Shown: positions 34,454 to 44,646 of the stretch, in pieces
How the letters are laid out: each line of letters starts with the position of its first letter
Position numbering within the stretch: position 1 is the stretch's first letter
Origin: Termitomyces sp. T153
Taxonomy: Eukaryota; Basidiomycota; Agaricomycetes; Agaricales; Lyophyllaceae
Length of the DNA: 64,000 nt
Direction of reading: 5' to 3'
NCBI GenBank assembly: GCA_018296165.2
Contig: JACKQL020000018.1
Coordinates: forward strand, 868,001 to 932,000
Notes under the pieces: generated by a model
Seen by the model: only the letters and a program-made list of their open reading frames with translations
Database searches by the model: none
What the model was told of the DNA's origin: nothing
Translations under genes and position numbers: made by a program

Positions 34454-36747
34454 ATGCCAGTACCCACTACGACTCTTGATGTCGACCCGTTGGCGAAAGT
34501 ATTAGAGCCTCCACCTGATGAGACTCCAGCGGAAAGTGAAGCACGTCTAGTTGCGGAAGCGAAAGCAAAACATGTTTCAGAAAGGATCGACGAGGAAATA
34601 GAGAAAGAAAAGGCGGCGGAAAAGAGGAAAGCTAAGGCTCTGAAAATGCTACTTTTAGGTATGACTGATGAACTTCTTTTATGCCTGAATGCGATTGATT
34701 GCATGGACAGGCCAAAGCGAGTCAGGTAAGATATGTTGACTACGGCTGTGGAAATGTATATGACCCTTAATCAGGAAAATCGACCACAATCAAAAGTAAG
34801 GGCGCTGTAAAACGCCTTATACGCTGTTATATGGCTGATATGTTGATAGATCTTCAACTTTTGTATGACCCCGAGGCATGTGTAGTTCTTGTAATGCCTT
34901 TCAACTATTAAATCGTCCCGAACAGGCGTTCAGGAAAGAACGGGCATCTTGGAGGGCTGTAATACAACTAAACATTGTCCGTTCTGTGCATGTTATCATC
35001 GATGCTATCACACATGAGAGAATCGACGCAGTATCGTGGTCGTTACCGGATCATGTACCAGTCCAAACTGACTTGCTCAAGTTGAAGATGCGACTTGCTC
35101 CGCTCTTGCAAGTCGAACATGCGCTGACTCGGCGTCTGGCACCTGAAGGAGGATTTGCTGAAGAGGAGGCTATTCTGCATGACCGTGAAGCATCTTATGC
35201 GGATCGCTCACATCTTGTCAGAGAGGTGGCTATCAACTCTACCTGCGCGTGGAAGGAAATATTGGGCACGTCTTCGAGGACAAGCGAAAAAAACGAAGAA
35301 ACACCTGATGGGCACAATTCGAGTGACCCTAGCATACTACTCAATGCATGTGCACAAGACATGCAGATACTTTGGAATGATTCCACGGTCAAGACACTTC
35401 TCAAGAGAAATAACATCCACATGGAAGAAGTGGCGGGCTTGTAAGAATGATCTTTTTCGTGATAATAGCCAATCGTTCATGACACTAGTTTTTTGGATTC
35501 TTTGGAGCGAGTCACAGCGCTAGATTACATCCCTTCTGATGGTATGTTATACTTTGTCTCTACTGTTCAGAATAAACCTGGGCTCATGACAAGAACTGGT
35601 ACTATCCAGATGATGTTCTACGGGCACGGCTAAAGACCTTAGGTTTGTAATCTTTCGGAAATAGTGGCTTGCACGCCAGATCTGATCTTAATTAACATTA
35701 ATTTCAAGGAGTGTCGGAATACCGGTTTAAGATCAAGCCCGAACATGGTAGGCCCCAGGCTCTCCTGGCATGAAGACTCAAAATCCAACCCTTCTCTAGG
35801 TCCAGCCAGAGATTGGCGTGTTTTTGATGTCGGTGGGCATAGGTCTTTGGTGTGTCCTTTTTTTTCCATCGTGGACACATATTCATTCTCATGGCTTTCA
35901 GAGATGTACGGGATCCAATAATCGGGAGTGACCTTCACTGATGGTTGGACCAGCTGCGTGGATTCCTTATTTCGATGACATGGATGCCATTATCTTCCTG
36001 GCTCCCGTCAGGTGAGATTCTAACTGGTTTTACTGTCACCAATGTCTGAGATCATCGCAAGCGCTTTCGATCAAAAACTTTCCGAAGACCCTTCAACGAA
36101 TCGCTTGGTGGGTCTTAAGCACGGTTCGTTGTGTCAAGTGTTCCCGATTTAATTCGCTGTCTGCTAGGAAGATTCAGTCAATATCTGGAATTACATCGCG
36201 AAGAATGAGTTGCTGAAACATACACACCTCATTCTGTTCATGAATAAGATTGACATTCTGAAGGCAAAACTTGAGTCTGGCATAAAGTTTTCTGATTATG
36301 TTGTTTCCTATGGATCACGGCGGGAACGCGAGAACGACGTGAAAAGCGTAACGAAATGTAGGTATACTCTTGAACGTTTTGTTCAATATGTGGCATATTG
36401 ACGGATGATGCGCTATAGATCTCAAGGAAAAGTTCTGTTCGTGATTTCACTTTCAATGGGCAATCGTCTGATTTTCAATTTTCGTAGCCGGTATCCTTAG
36501 AGAGAAATCCGTTATTTCTCGCCCCTTTTATTGTCATCTCACCACCGTAACCGTACGCTTAACAGCTAACCGTCGGAGTCTAGTTGATCTGATTGTTTCT
36601 TTTCATAGAACTTTAAGTCGACAAAAGAGATTCTTACGAGGGGTAAGTCAAATCAAACTTGTATTATTTCTTACCTAATAAATAGCGTGTTCGCCAGTAA
36701 GAGATGTATTAATGCGAAAACATCTTGAAGATGTTGGGCTTCTATAA
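34454..36747 (+). CDS. Divergent heterotrimeric G-protein alpha subunit
   Basis: GTP-binding switch that couples receptors to effectors. Seventeen exons give 479 residues in phase: 34454-34658, 34711-34725, 34775-34795, 34850-34881, 34926-35440, 35489-35541, 35610-35642, 35709-35747, 35800-35849, 35902-35905 (4 nt), 35954-36011, 36062-36107, 36168-36357, 36419-36436, 36488-36552, 36609-36642, 36686-36747. Motifs: P-loop LLLGQSESGKSTTIKN; switch I RLKTLGV; switch II FDVGGHRSLRCAWIPYFDD; IIFLAPVSAFDQ; NKID for NKxD; TTVT for TCAT; C-terminus SPVRDVLMRKHLEDVGLL. The catalytic Gln of GGQR is His, and there is no N-terminal Gly for myristoylation (MPVPTT). The helical domain (exon 5) is enlarged. 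These traits fit the expanded, non-canonical G-alpha sets of mushrooms; GTP hydrolysis is likely slow. Confidence 0.92.
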
Positions 36748-36858
36748 GCAGACCACAAGGTCATGCAGCGCAAGCAAATGTCTTCGTAGCCAGTTAGTTG
36801 ACCACGCAACTTTGAGTGTCGTGATATTATATTAGCCATCCAATAAGTCTGTTGAGTA

Positions 36859-37629
36859 TTAAGCAAGCTCTTCGAGTAATACATTCTCCTGCTCAAGATC
36901 AGGGCTTCCCATCTCCGATTCATCTACTTCGGAATTCCAGTTCGCCAACTTCTGATTGCGCCACCACATTCCAGGCCTACCAGATCCTCGAATGTCTCTT
37001 TCCCATCGAATGTCAATCTCTCCACTGAGAAGCCCTCTAGCGCCAGCCAATGCAGGGTTCCACACTGCACTTCCAATCCTCTCATCGTAGCTACCTTCCG
37101 TGGCACTAGAGTCAGATATTGACGATTCAGGGGGGATATGTAGAAGAAATAACGGAACGGGTGATGATTGAGCTCGGAGTATTGCGGACCGGGTATATGG
37201 CGATTCAGATATAAACAGCGCAACCACGGGGCATCGAAGGACTTGCGCTACAGGTGATGTATGTGTCTTCTGATTGCAGGAATCGAAAGAGCAGGAAGAA
37301 GTGGACAAAGAAAGGTACCGGTGAAGAACACCCTCCATTTCGCGGATGAATTTTGGCCCAATTTTCTTCTTTTCGGCTTTACACTGAGCAAGGACGCGTA
37401 ATCGACGCCGAGGCATGTTTATATCAAAGGCCCCAGAAGGAGGAAGCCACCACCACCCAAGAAGATCAACACCACCGTCGGATTTGCCCCCTACGCGTCG
37501 TAATGACATGGACAGATGATTTTGAAGGATATTTTGCGCACGGCGCTCGAATGCAGTTCCACGATACACAGTGGACGTCGATGTTGGTGAACCTGATGTC
37601 GAGAAAGAACGCAATGCTTGCCTCAGCAT
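36859..37629 (-). CDS. RRG7-like mitochondrial protein (PD-(D/E)XK nuclease-like fold)
   Basis: Single exon, 256 residues, with an ATG at 37629. The start is Arg/Ser-rich without acidic residues (MLRQALRSFSTSGSP), as in a mitochondrial presequence. Then come VYRGTAFERRAQ, GGKSDGGVDLLGWWWLPP and VLAQCKAEKKKIGPKFIREM. The D...(Q)xK arrangement is that of the restriction-endonuclease-like RRG7 (DUF2034) family, needed for respiratory growth in yeast. CPVVALFISESPYTRSAILR and ALAGARGLLSGEIDIRW are also typical. Molecular activity is not established for the family. The gene is tail-to-tail with G-alpha, with 111 bases between stops. Confidence 0.8.
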   Translation of the reverse strand: MLRQALRSFSTSGSPTSTSTVYRGTAFERRAQNILQNHLSMSLRRVGGKSDGGVDLLGWWWLPPSGAFDINMPRRRLRVLAQCKAEKKKIGPKFIREMEGVLHRYLSLSTSSCSFDSCNQKTHTSPVAQVLRCPVVALFISESPYTRSAILRAQSSPVPLFLLHIPPESSISDSSATEGSYDERIGSAVWNPALAGARGLLSGEIDIRWERDIRGSGRPGMWWRNQKLANWNSEVDESEMGSPDLEQENVLLEELA

Positions 37630-38332
37630 TACGGCTATGTAACTTTACGCCTGTATCATACAAGAAACTTGGTAGACATAATCGAGAAAGAAGAGTCAGA
37701 TTACGTAATGACATATGTAATTTGTCTTGGTAAGGACGTATAAATGTACATCCATGTTTTCGCCGTTCCTCATGATTCCTCCGCGATTTCACTTAGTGTT
37801 CCTGTACCGACAGGTTCTACTAAAGATTCTCAGGATGAAGCAAGACGACTTCCGGTACATCGAGGAAAATACTTAGGCATATGTTCACAATTGGGCAAGG
37901 TATTTCTCGCACGGAGGTATTGACGGCACCAAGGTTGCCAACGTGTCAGCGTGTCTGAAGCTCATGCTATTCATAAGCTTGGTCAGGCCCGGGAGTAGGC
38001 GTGGATCGCTCGAAAATATAGATACGAGGCATTGATTATATAAAGACCTGGCCACAATATCGTCAGGAAATTCCTCGTCGAGATCTTAATAGTATTTCAG
38101 GCATCACGGCACGACTCTTGCGGTGCAACAGGCGAGAAATGATTGAAAGATTTTCAGCGTTATCACCATAGCTGTTGAAGGCTTAGAGTTACTCACTGTC
38201 ATAACACTGTAGCGGCTCGGGTTTCCCAGCCACGGAGTTTGAAGGACCGGCAGTTGCCAGAGCTTCGTCACCTCTATGAGAGCAACGGGTCACAGAGTTG
38301 TAACGCGTCATGTTCTGATGGGACAGGTACTT
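37630..38332. other. Intergenic region
   Basis: Promoter side of the RRG7-like gene and flank of the second pogo-like element. No gene, RNA or repeat supported. Confidence 0.4.
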
Positions 38333-38387
38333 ATCCCCGTAGTTCGGAGTACCCCTTGAGTCGGACGAAAAAAAATTTGTGGGAAAT

Positions 38388-38760
38388 TGTTAGAATACCG
38401 TGGACGTGATGATGTGAAGAGTACCGCGCACACCATTGTCAGGGAGCTAGGGCCACCGAGGGCCACCGACTCCTTTGTCTGAATCTGATATATATACACA
38501 CCCGCTACTGCAGTACCCTCAGTCTCGATTATACGATTCTGAGGGTACGTTACTTACACCATACTCATATCCACTCATACTGATAGTCGTACCTAGAATA
38601 CTTCAACTGATATAATCTGTCTTCTAGGTACATACAATATAGTCTCGATTATACGATTCTGAGGAATACTTCAACTGATATAATCTGTCTTCTAGATATA
38701 ATCTGTCTTCTAGGTGTTACCAACACCTGTCTATTGTCACTGCTAGTTGGGATTCCAACA
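38388..38760 (+). repeat. 5' LTR of copia element (373 bp)
   Basis: Starts TGTTAGAATACC and ends GGATTCCAACA. It contains TATATATACACACC, a likely promoter core, and internal direct repeats (CTCGATTATACGATTCTGAG twice; CTTCAACTGATATAATCTG twice). Compared with the 3' LTR it has an extra 18-bp tandem copy (ATATAATCTGTCTTCTAG). Confidence 0.95.
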
Positions 38761-38770
38761 GGTTATGGGC
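38761..38770 (+). promoter_or_regulatory. Primer binding site, matches initiator tRNA-Met anticodon region
   Basis: GGTTATGGGC directly after the 5' LTR is the complement of GCCCATAACC, found around the CAU anticodon of eukaryotic initiator tRNA-Met. This is the half-tRNA priming known from Drosophila copia, not 3'-end priming. Confidence 0.65.
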
Positions 38771-38994
38771 AAAAACTGAGCAGGCTACTCGTCGTACCGC
38801 TGCTCATTGGAAACCCTTTTGTCTTCTCTGTTCCTGGCCTTATGGACCAACCCAATTTGGGATTATCTCCAAGCCATCACTCCCCTTGTCGGGGATATCA
38901 CATATCTTATCCCAATTCGGGAAAGTGCTCTATTGTCCTTTGACGAAAAAGAAATCTTCTACCTCCCTGCTAGACTACGACAGTCAATTCTGAG

Positions 38995-41900
38995 ATGTCT
39001 TCTTCTGACACTAATGCTCCGTCCATCCGCGCCATATCCATCCAAGGCGCGGATTGGAAACATGACAAATTCAACAGAAACTCTCCCACCGCCAACTTTG
39101 CGAAGTGGTCCAAAGCCCTCGAGATCCACCTTTCGCTGCTAGGACTCAAATTCTATGCTTTTGGACCGCTTGTCAGGACACCCAGTGACACCGCTGAGCC
39201 AGTGGCTTACCAGAACTGGGTTGCTAATGACGATCTCACCAAAGCAGTCATCCTCACAGCCCTCGACGAGACTGAGTACGAGGGAGTGGACGATGCCCCG
39301 AGTGCAGCAAAGCTGTATGCACTCGTGAAAGCGCAAGCAGAGGGAGAAGGACCTGTCCGTATGGTCACGTTGATCCAAGAAGTGCTGCAAATCCAGTGCT
39401 CCCCCAGCGAACCCCTGCCCGACACCGCGAAGCGCATCTGTGACATCGTGAATCGGATTTTTGCCATTCAGACCCTGGACAGGGACATCTTCAAATGTGT
39501 CGTCCTTCTAAACAGTCTAAACAGCACTCAGTATGAACCAATCCAGGCCCAGATCTCCAGGGGACTTGCTGACGCAACAAAGGTGACACCATACACGTCA
39601 GACAATATTAAAAAGCTCCTGGAGACCGTCCAGAACCTCACCACGCTGAAGGCATCAAACGGAGCCCTATCGACAGACACTGCACTGGCTGCAACAAATT
39701 GAGGGTGTTTTAAGTCAACGAAACCATGGCTCCCTGGACATTTCCACCACGCTGGTACAAAATGTTGCACCACCTGTGCCACCCATGGTCGTCCATGTGG
39801 TGGACACGAAGCCCCATACTGTGCTCATCCAGGAGGAGCAATGGCGAAGGAAGGTTTTGAAGCCGCCAGGAATGCTGCCCAGGCAGCAGGCAGCGCCCCA
39901 CCTGCAAAGGGAAAGAGCGCTCTGGGGAGTCACCCAAAAACCTACACACAGCTTACTGGCCCAGCAGGAAAAGTTTATCTGCTTGAGGAAAGTCAGCTGG
40001 AGAAGCTACAGACACTCAGTACTACGCCCAACTCAGCAGGCTTTGCAGGACTGGTGACGGACGAGGTACCCGCCGGACTCAACGAGGTAGAGTGGGAAGG
40101 CTGGATGGCGATCATTGAGGAGGAGATAGAACCGATGGCATCTGTTGACTGGCAGGAATACTCACACAAAGTCAACCAACCCTGTCCGACAACGATCGCC
40201 CCCCTCAACCAGGACTTGGAGACAGTACTTGCCACCACAGCAGAACATCCATTCTTCGTAGACTTGGGAGCAACGGTACACATATCTCCATGCAAATCCA
40301 ACTTCTTAACTCTCCAACCCATCACTCCCAAAGCTATAAAGGGTGTGGGTGGCTCAGCAATTTCCGCCTGTGGAATAGGGTGCATCCAGCTACGCACTGC
40401 AGAAGGAACCATGGTCCCCTTGCGCAACGCACTCTACGTACCAAACTCAACTGTCCGCCTCATCTCTGTAAGCCAAATGTCCCTCAACAATAATACTTAC
40501 ACCCGTTTCGATCGCGAAGGTGTACACATTGTTGACTGTATCACCAAAACCGTGATTGCCAAAGGCCCCTTGTTAAAAGGGAAGAAACTGTATTCAATTG
40601 ATCTATCAGGAGCAGTAGCTGAACACGTATATGCTGTCCATCAATAAGCTGACCTCAAAACCTGGCACCGTCGCCTAGGTCACGCCAACTATCAAGCCAT
40701 CATGCAGTTAGCCTGCAATCACAGGATCAATGGTGCGCTCACTCCCCTTCATCGTCAACCGCCAAAATGTGACAGTTGCATTCTGGGCAAGCAGACCAGA
40801 ACACCTGTTCCAAAAGTTAGGCAGGAGGGACATAGAGCAATGCAAAGGCTTGAGATAGTGTGGGCGGATCTGATGGGACCGGTGAATGTGTGGTCGAGGT
40901 CTGGAAATCACTATATACTGGATGTAGTGGATGACTATACCAACATGGCCTGGTCCTTTCCTCTTAAAACGAAAGATGAAGCGTTCGAAACACTGAAAGC
41001 TTGGGAACTCGCTCGCAAAAATGAGACAAGCTTGAAAGTTGGTAAATACAGGACTGGCTTCGACGGCAAACTTAAAAGCAATCAAATGGAGGAGTGGTTA
41101 GCATTGAGAGGGGTGACGAATGAACACAGCGCACCATATACGTCTGCCCACATTGGGAGAGTTGAGCGCATGCACAGGACACTGATGGGAAAGGCAAGAT
41201 CAATGAGAATCAACTCAAATTGTCCAGAATACCTGTGGGATGAGTTCTATCTCACGGCGACGCACCTTCACTCAAAAACGCCTACCAAGTCACTCAACGG
41301 AAAGATGCCTTATGAAAAATGGTTCAACAGACAACCCGATTACTTGTACATGCATGAAATAGGATGCTGCGCATTTGTGTTCATAACCACCCACAATCCA
41401 AAAGTACAACCACGTTTGATTGAATGTATACTAATCGGATATGGTACCAACTCCAAGACGTACCGCTGCTGGGACAAGAACAATAGAAAGGTCTACCAGT
41501 CCTACCACATCAAGTTTATTGAGCGCCATGAAACTGAGAACGGCACAGACTCACCTCCATTGCCTTCAGTCAAGTCCAATATCCCTCCTATTCCCAGCCT
41601 ACAAGAGCTCAATGATGCTTCACCCCTGACACCCCAAGACAACGACGATGACCTCAGTGGATTTGACATCAATGAAGAAGCACAAGAAACAAAACTTGAG
41701 CAAAACGATGCTGACCCAACCGAAACTGCAGGACTACGAAGGTCGAGTCGGGTACGACAACCAACTGAGAAGGTGGCAGGGGATACAAGGAGACCACCAA
41801 CGAGGCTAGAGAGAGCAGTTGAGGAGTCGAGGCAGAGTGGGCAAAGAATAAAAGAGCAGAGGATGGAAAGGAGGATAGAGGGGCAAGAGTCAAACACAGC

Positions 41901-43608
41901 GGAGATGGAGGCAAAGGACGAACATCAAGCACCTTTGACAATCGAGAGTAACGATCAACAAGCGCCTGCACCCAACCCTGAAGTCGATCATGATCGAATC
42001 TTGGCAGCCATACTCACGCAATTCAGTGACATCGACCCACTACCGTCCAACATAGAGGAGGAGCCTAGGACATGGGAAGAAGCAAAGAGGGGGCCGGATG
42101 CAGAGAAATGGGAGGAAGGATACCGAGAAGAAATGAAGTCACTGAAGGAGATGGGAGTGTATCAATTAATCCCACGATCAGAAGTACCAAAAGGACAAAA
42201 AGTCAGAAAAGGTCGACCTATCTTCAAGATAAAGAAGGACAAGCACGGGAACCCAGTCAGGTACAAGGTGCGACTTGTGTTCAAAGGCTACGAGCAAATC
42301 TATGGAAAGGATTACAACAAAACCACGTCCCCAACAGCACGCATGGAATCATGGCGAATTCTGTTGCACATCGCTGCAACCGAGGGTTGGGACGTGACTC
42401 AAATCAACATTAAGACAGCTTTTCTGTATGGATTACTCCCAGATGACGAAGTTCAATATATGGAGCAGCCGGAAGGTTTTAAGGAACTGGGGAAGGAAGA
42501 TTGGGTGTGTGAGCTGGTGCAAGGCCTATATGGAATGAAGCAGGCAGGGAGGATATGGAATCGAATGATGAATGAGAGAATGTTGTCATGGGGTTTCACG
42601 AGGTTGGCTTGTGAGTCTTGCATATATTACAGGAAGTCAACCACAGGGACTGTTATTGCGGCCGTCCACGTCGACGATTTTCTGTCCATTGCCAGCTCCA
42701 AGGATGAGAACGACCGCCTCAAGTCACAAATGCGCAGTGTCTGGACTATCTCAGACTTGGGCACTCCTCGCTATCTTGTTGGCGTGTCAGTAGAATGGGA
42801 TAGAATGGAAAAGACCGTGGCACTATCACAAACAGCCTTCATAGACCGCGTTGTACAGCAATTTGGCCAAAAGGATGCCTACCCACTCTTGTTACCGATG
42901 GACCCTGGCACAAAGCTTTGACGACCGAACCGTGATGCTCAGACCCTGGAAGAGAAAGAGGATATTGCAAAGCTTCCATATAGATCACTAGTCGGATGCC
43001 TACTCTACATCGCAATTGCAACCCGCCCCGACATAGCATTCGCAGTCCAACAACTATCCCAATTCCTAGACAGTTACAACAGAACTCACTGGAACGCAGG
43101 CATCAGACTAGTCAGGTACCTGAAAGGAATGCGAGAACTGAAACTATGCTTAGGCGGACCATCCATAGTGTTGCGAGGATTTACTGATGCGGATTGGGCC
43201 AGTTGCCTGGACACAAGGAGGAGTACAAGCAGATATACCTGGTCGCTAGGAACTGGAGCGGTCTCTTGGTCAGTTCAAAAACAAAAGACTGTGGCGACCT
43301 CGTCGTGCGAAGCCGAATACATGTCCACATATGAGTCAACTCAGGAATGCATATGGCTGAGGATGCTCCTCAAAGCCATTGGGTGGGACTTCACCAGCAA
43401 TCTGACGACAATGTTCTGTGACAACAAAGCTGCGATCTCGCTCTCAGAGGACCCGACGGCGCACGCAAGAGTAAAACACTTCGACATTAAATACCACTTC
43501 ATTCGCAAACGCGCCCACAACGGAGAGATAGCCATTAAGTACGTCAACACTAGAGACAACATAGCCGACATGTTCACGAAGCCCCTACCAAAACCGCTAT
43601 TTGTTTGA
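38995..43608 (+). pseudogene. Copia gag-pol polyprotein, disrupted by three stops
   Basis: One frame of 1538 codons is interrupted by TGA 39700-39702, TAA 40645-40647 and TGA 42919-42921. Gag spans the first ~235 codons (FAKWSKALEIHLSLLG). A Cys/His knuckle follows the first stop (CCTTCATHGRPCGGH). Protease reads FVDLGATVHIS, so the Ser of DSG is Leu. Integrase has an HHCC zinc site (TWHRRLGH ... CDSCILGK) and a core with WADLMGP and GRVERMHRTLMGKA, but RTGFDGKLKS where RTDxGGE is usual. RT has QINIKTAFLYG (first catalytic Asp changed to Asn) and an intact VHVDDFL. RNase H has TDADWASCLDTRRSTSRY and ends near DMFTKPLP. The stops and changes fit C-to-T or G-to-A events (CGA to TGA, TCG to TTG, GAC to AAC). 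Confidence 0.93.
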
Positions 43609-43694
43609 CTCCAACACATGCTTGGAGTAACATAGCACACCACAATCCCACGCGTGAGGAGGAGACGACAAATTGTATACGCGGTAAGGAGGAG

Positions 43695-44049
43695 TGTTAG
43701 AATACCGTGGACATGATGATGTGAAGAGTACCATGTACACCATTGTCAGGGAGCTAGGGCCACCGAGGGCCACCGACTCCTTTGTCTGAATCTGATATAT
43801 ATACACACCCGCTACTGCAGTACCCTCAGTCTCGATTATACGATTCTGAGGGTACGTTACTTACACCATACTCATATCCACTCATACTGATAGTCGTACC
43901 TAGAATACTTCAACTGATATAATCTGTCTTCTAGGTACATACAATATAGTCTCGATTATACGATTCTGAGGAATACTTCAACTGATATAATCTGTCTTCT
44001 AGGTGTTACCAACACCTGTCTATTGTCACTGCTAGTTGGGATTCCAACA
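43695..44049 (+). repeat. 3' LTR of copia element (355 bp)
   Basis: Nearly identical to the 5' LTR: I see four transitions near its start (ACATG for ACGTG; ATGT for GCGC) and absence of the 18-bp duplication. It is preceded by the purine-rich tract GGTAAGGAGGAG at 43683-43694, the expected plus-strand primer site. Confidence 0.93.
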
Positions 44050-44246
44050 GAAATAGCCACGTTGAACGTCCGAAACATGAGACACAGACAACAGTATGAC
44101 TACTTACCTGTTTCCAACTTGATTTGAGTTCAGGAACAGTGTTGTCGTTGTCTCCCGGTCCGATTCGACAGCAGGGCGGAGTCTGAAATTTCCTTGACGC
44201 GTCGGGGTCACGTCTTAGCAACTCACCTTTACTGCAGTTTGTCCTC

Positions 44247-44567
44247 ATGGGGCGCCGCCGCATCCAGTGCTTGCGTGACTACGAGGAACGTATCCAGGCG
44301 GCTATACGTGGGGTCACTGAGGGGCAGTACAAGTCCTATGCAGAGGCGGCTCTAGACCTCAAGGTGAGTAACAAAATTCATCCATCTTACTGGAACAAAA
44401 GAGCTTACCTTGCAAAACCCTGGCTCTTATATCCTTACTCAGACTCATCGTATTATTCATTCAATACAGGTGGATACATCCCTTCTAACACTCGATAAGC
44501 TTTGTACTACTATTGTACTTATTATATCCAGTGTATTCTCTTGTGCATGTCTTGTTATTCTCTGAGC
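44247..44567 (+). pseudogene. HTH-only ORF of the pogo-like element, copy 2
   Basis: Begins MGRRRIQCLRDYEERIQAAI at 44247, with the same GTGAGT donor after LDLK as copy 1 and the same AATACAG acceptor. After the acceptor this copy reaches a stop earlier (SVFSCACLVIL then stop, about 44565-44567) because CG positions have become TG or CA. Only the DNA-binding helix-turn-helix is encoded; there is no catalytic domain. Confidence 0.5.
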
Positions 44568-44646
44568 GGAGTTTGAAAAAGGTGTCTGGACTAAGTGTGA
44601 CTAGATTGTGATGTCCGACTCAAGGGGTACTCCGAACTACGGGGGT

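Larger units (their letters stand above)
38388..44049 (+). mobile_element. Ty1/copia LTR retrotransposon, full length, mutated
   Basis: 5.66 kb, bounded by TGTTAGAAT...ATTCCAACA LTRs and flanked by the 5-bp duplication GAAAT. Order of domains in one frame is gag, protease, integrase, reverse transcriptase, RNase H, which is the copia order. The primer binding site follows the 5' LTR and a purine-rich tract precedes the 3' LTR. The coding frame has three in-frame stops and several active-site changes, so the copy cannot make its own proteins. Confidence 0.95.
38333..44646 (+). mobile_element. Pogo/Fot1-like miniature transposon, copy 2, split by a copia element
   Basis: The left TIR begins at 38333 (ATCCCCGTAGTTCGGAGTAC) and the right TIR is 44612-44646, both matching copy 1 with a few C-to-T type changes. 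After 'GTGGGAAAT' at 38387 the element is interrupted by the LTR retrotransposon 38388-44049 and resumes at 44050 with GAAATAGCCACGTTGAACG, the sequence that follows directly in copy 1. The target site GAAAT (38383-38387 and 44050-44054) is duplicated. Without the insert the element is about 650 bp. Confidence 0.88.
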
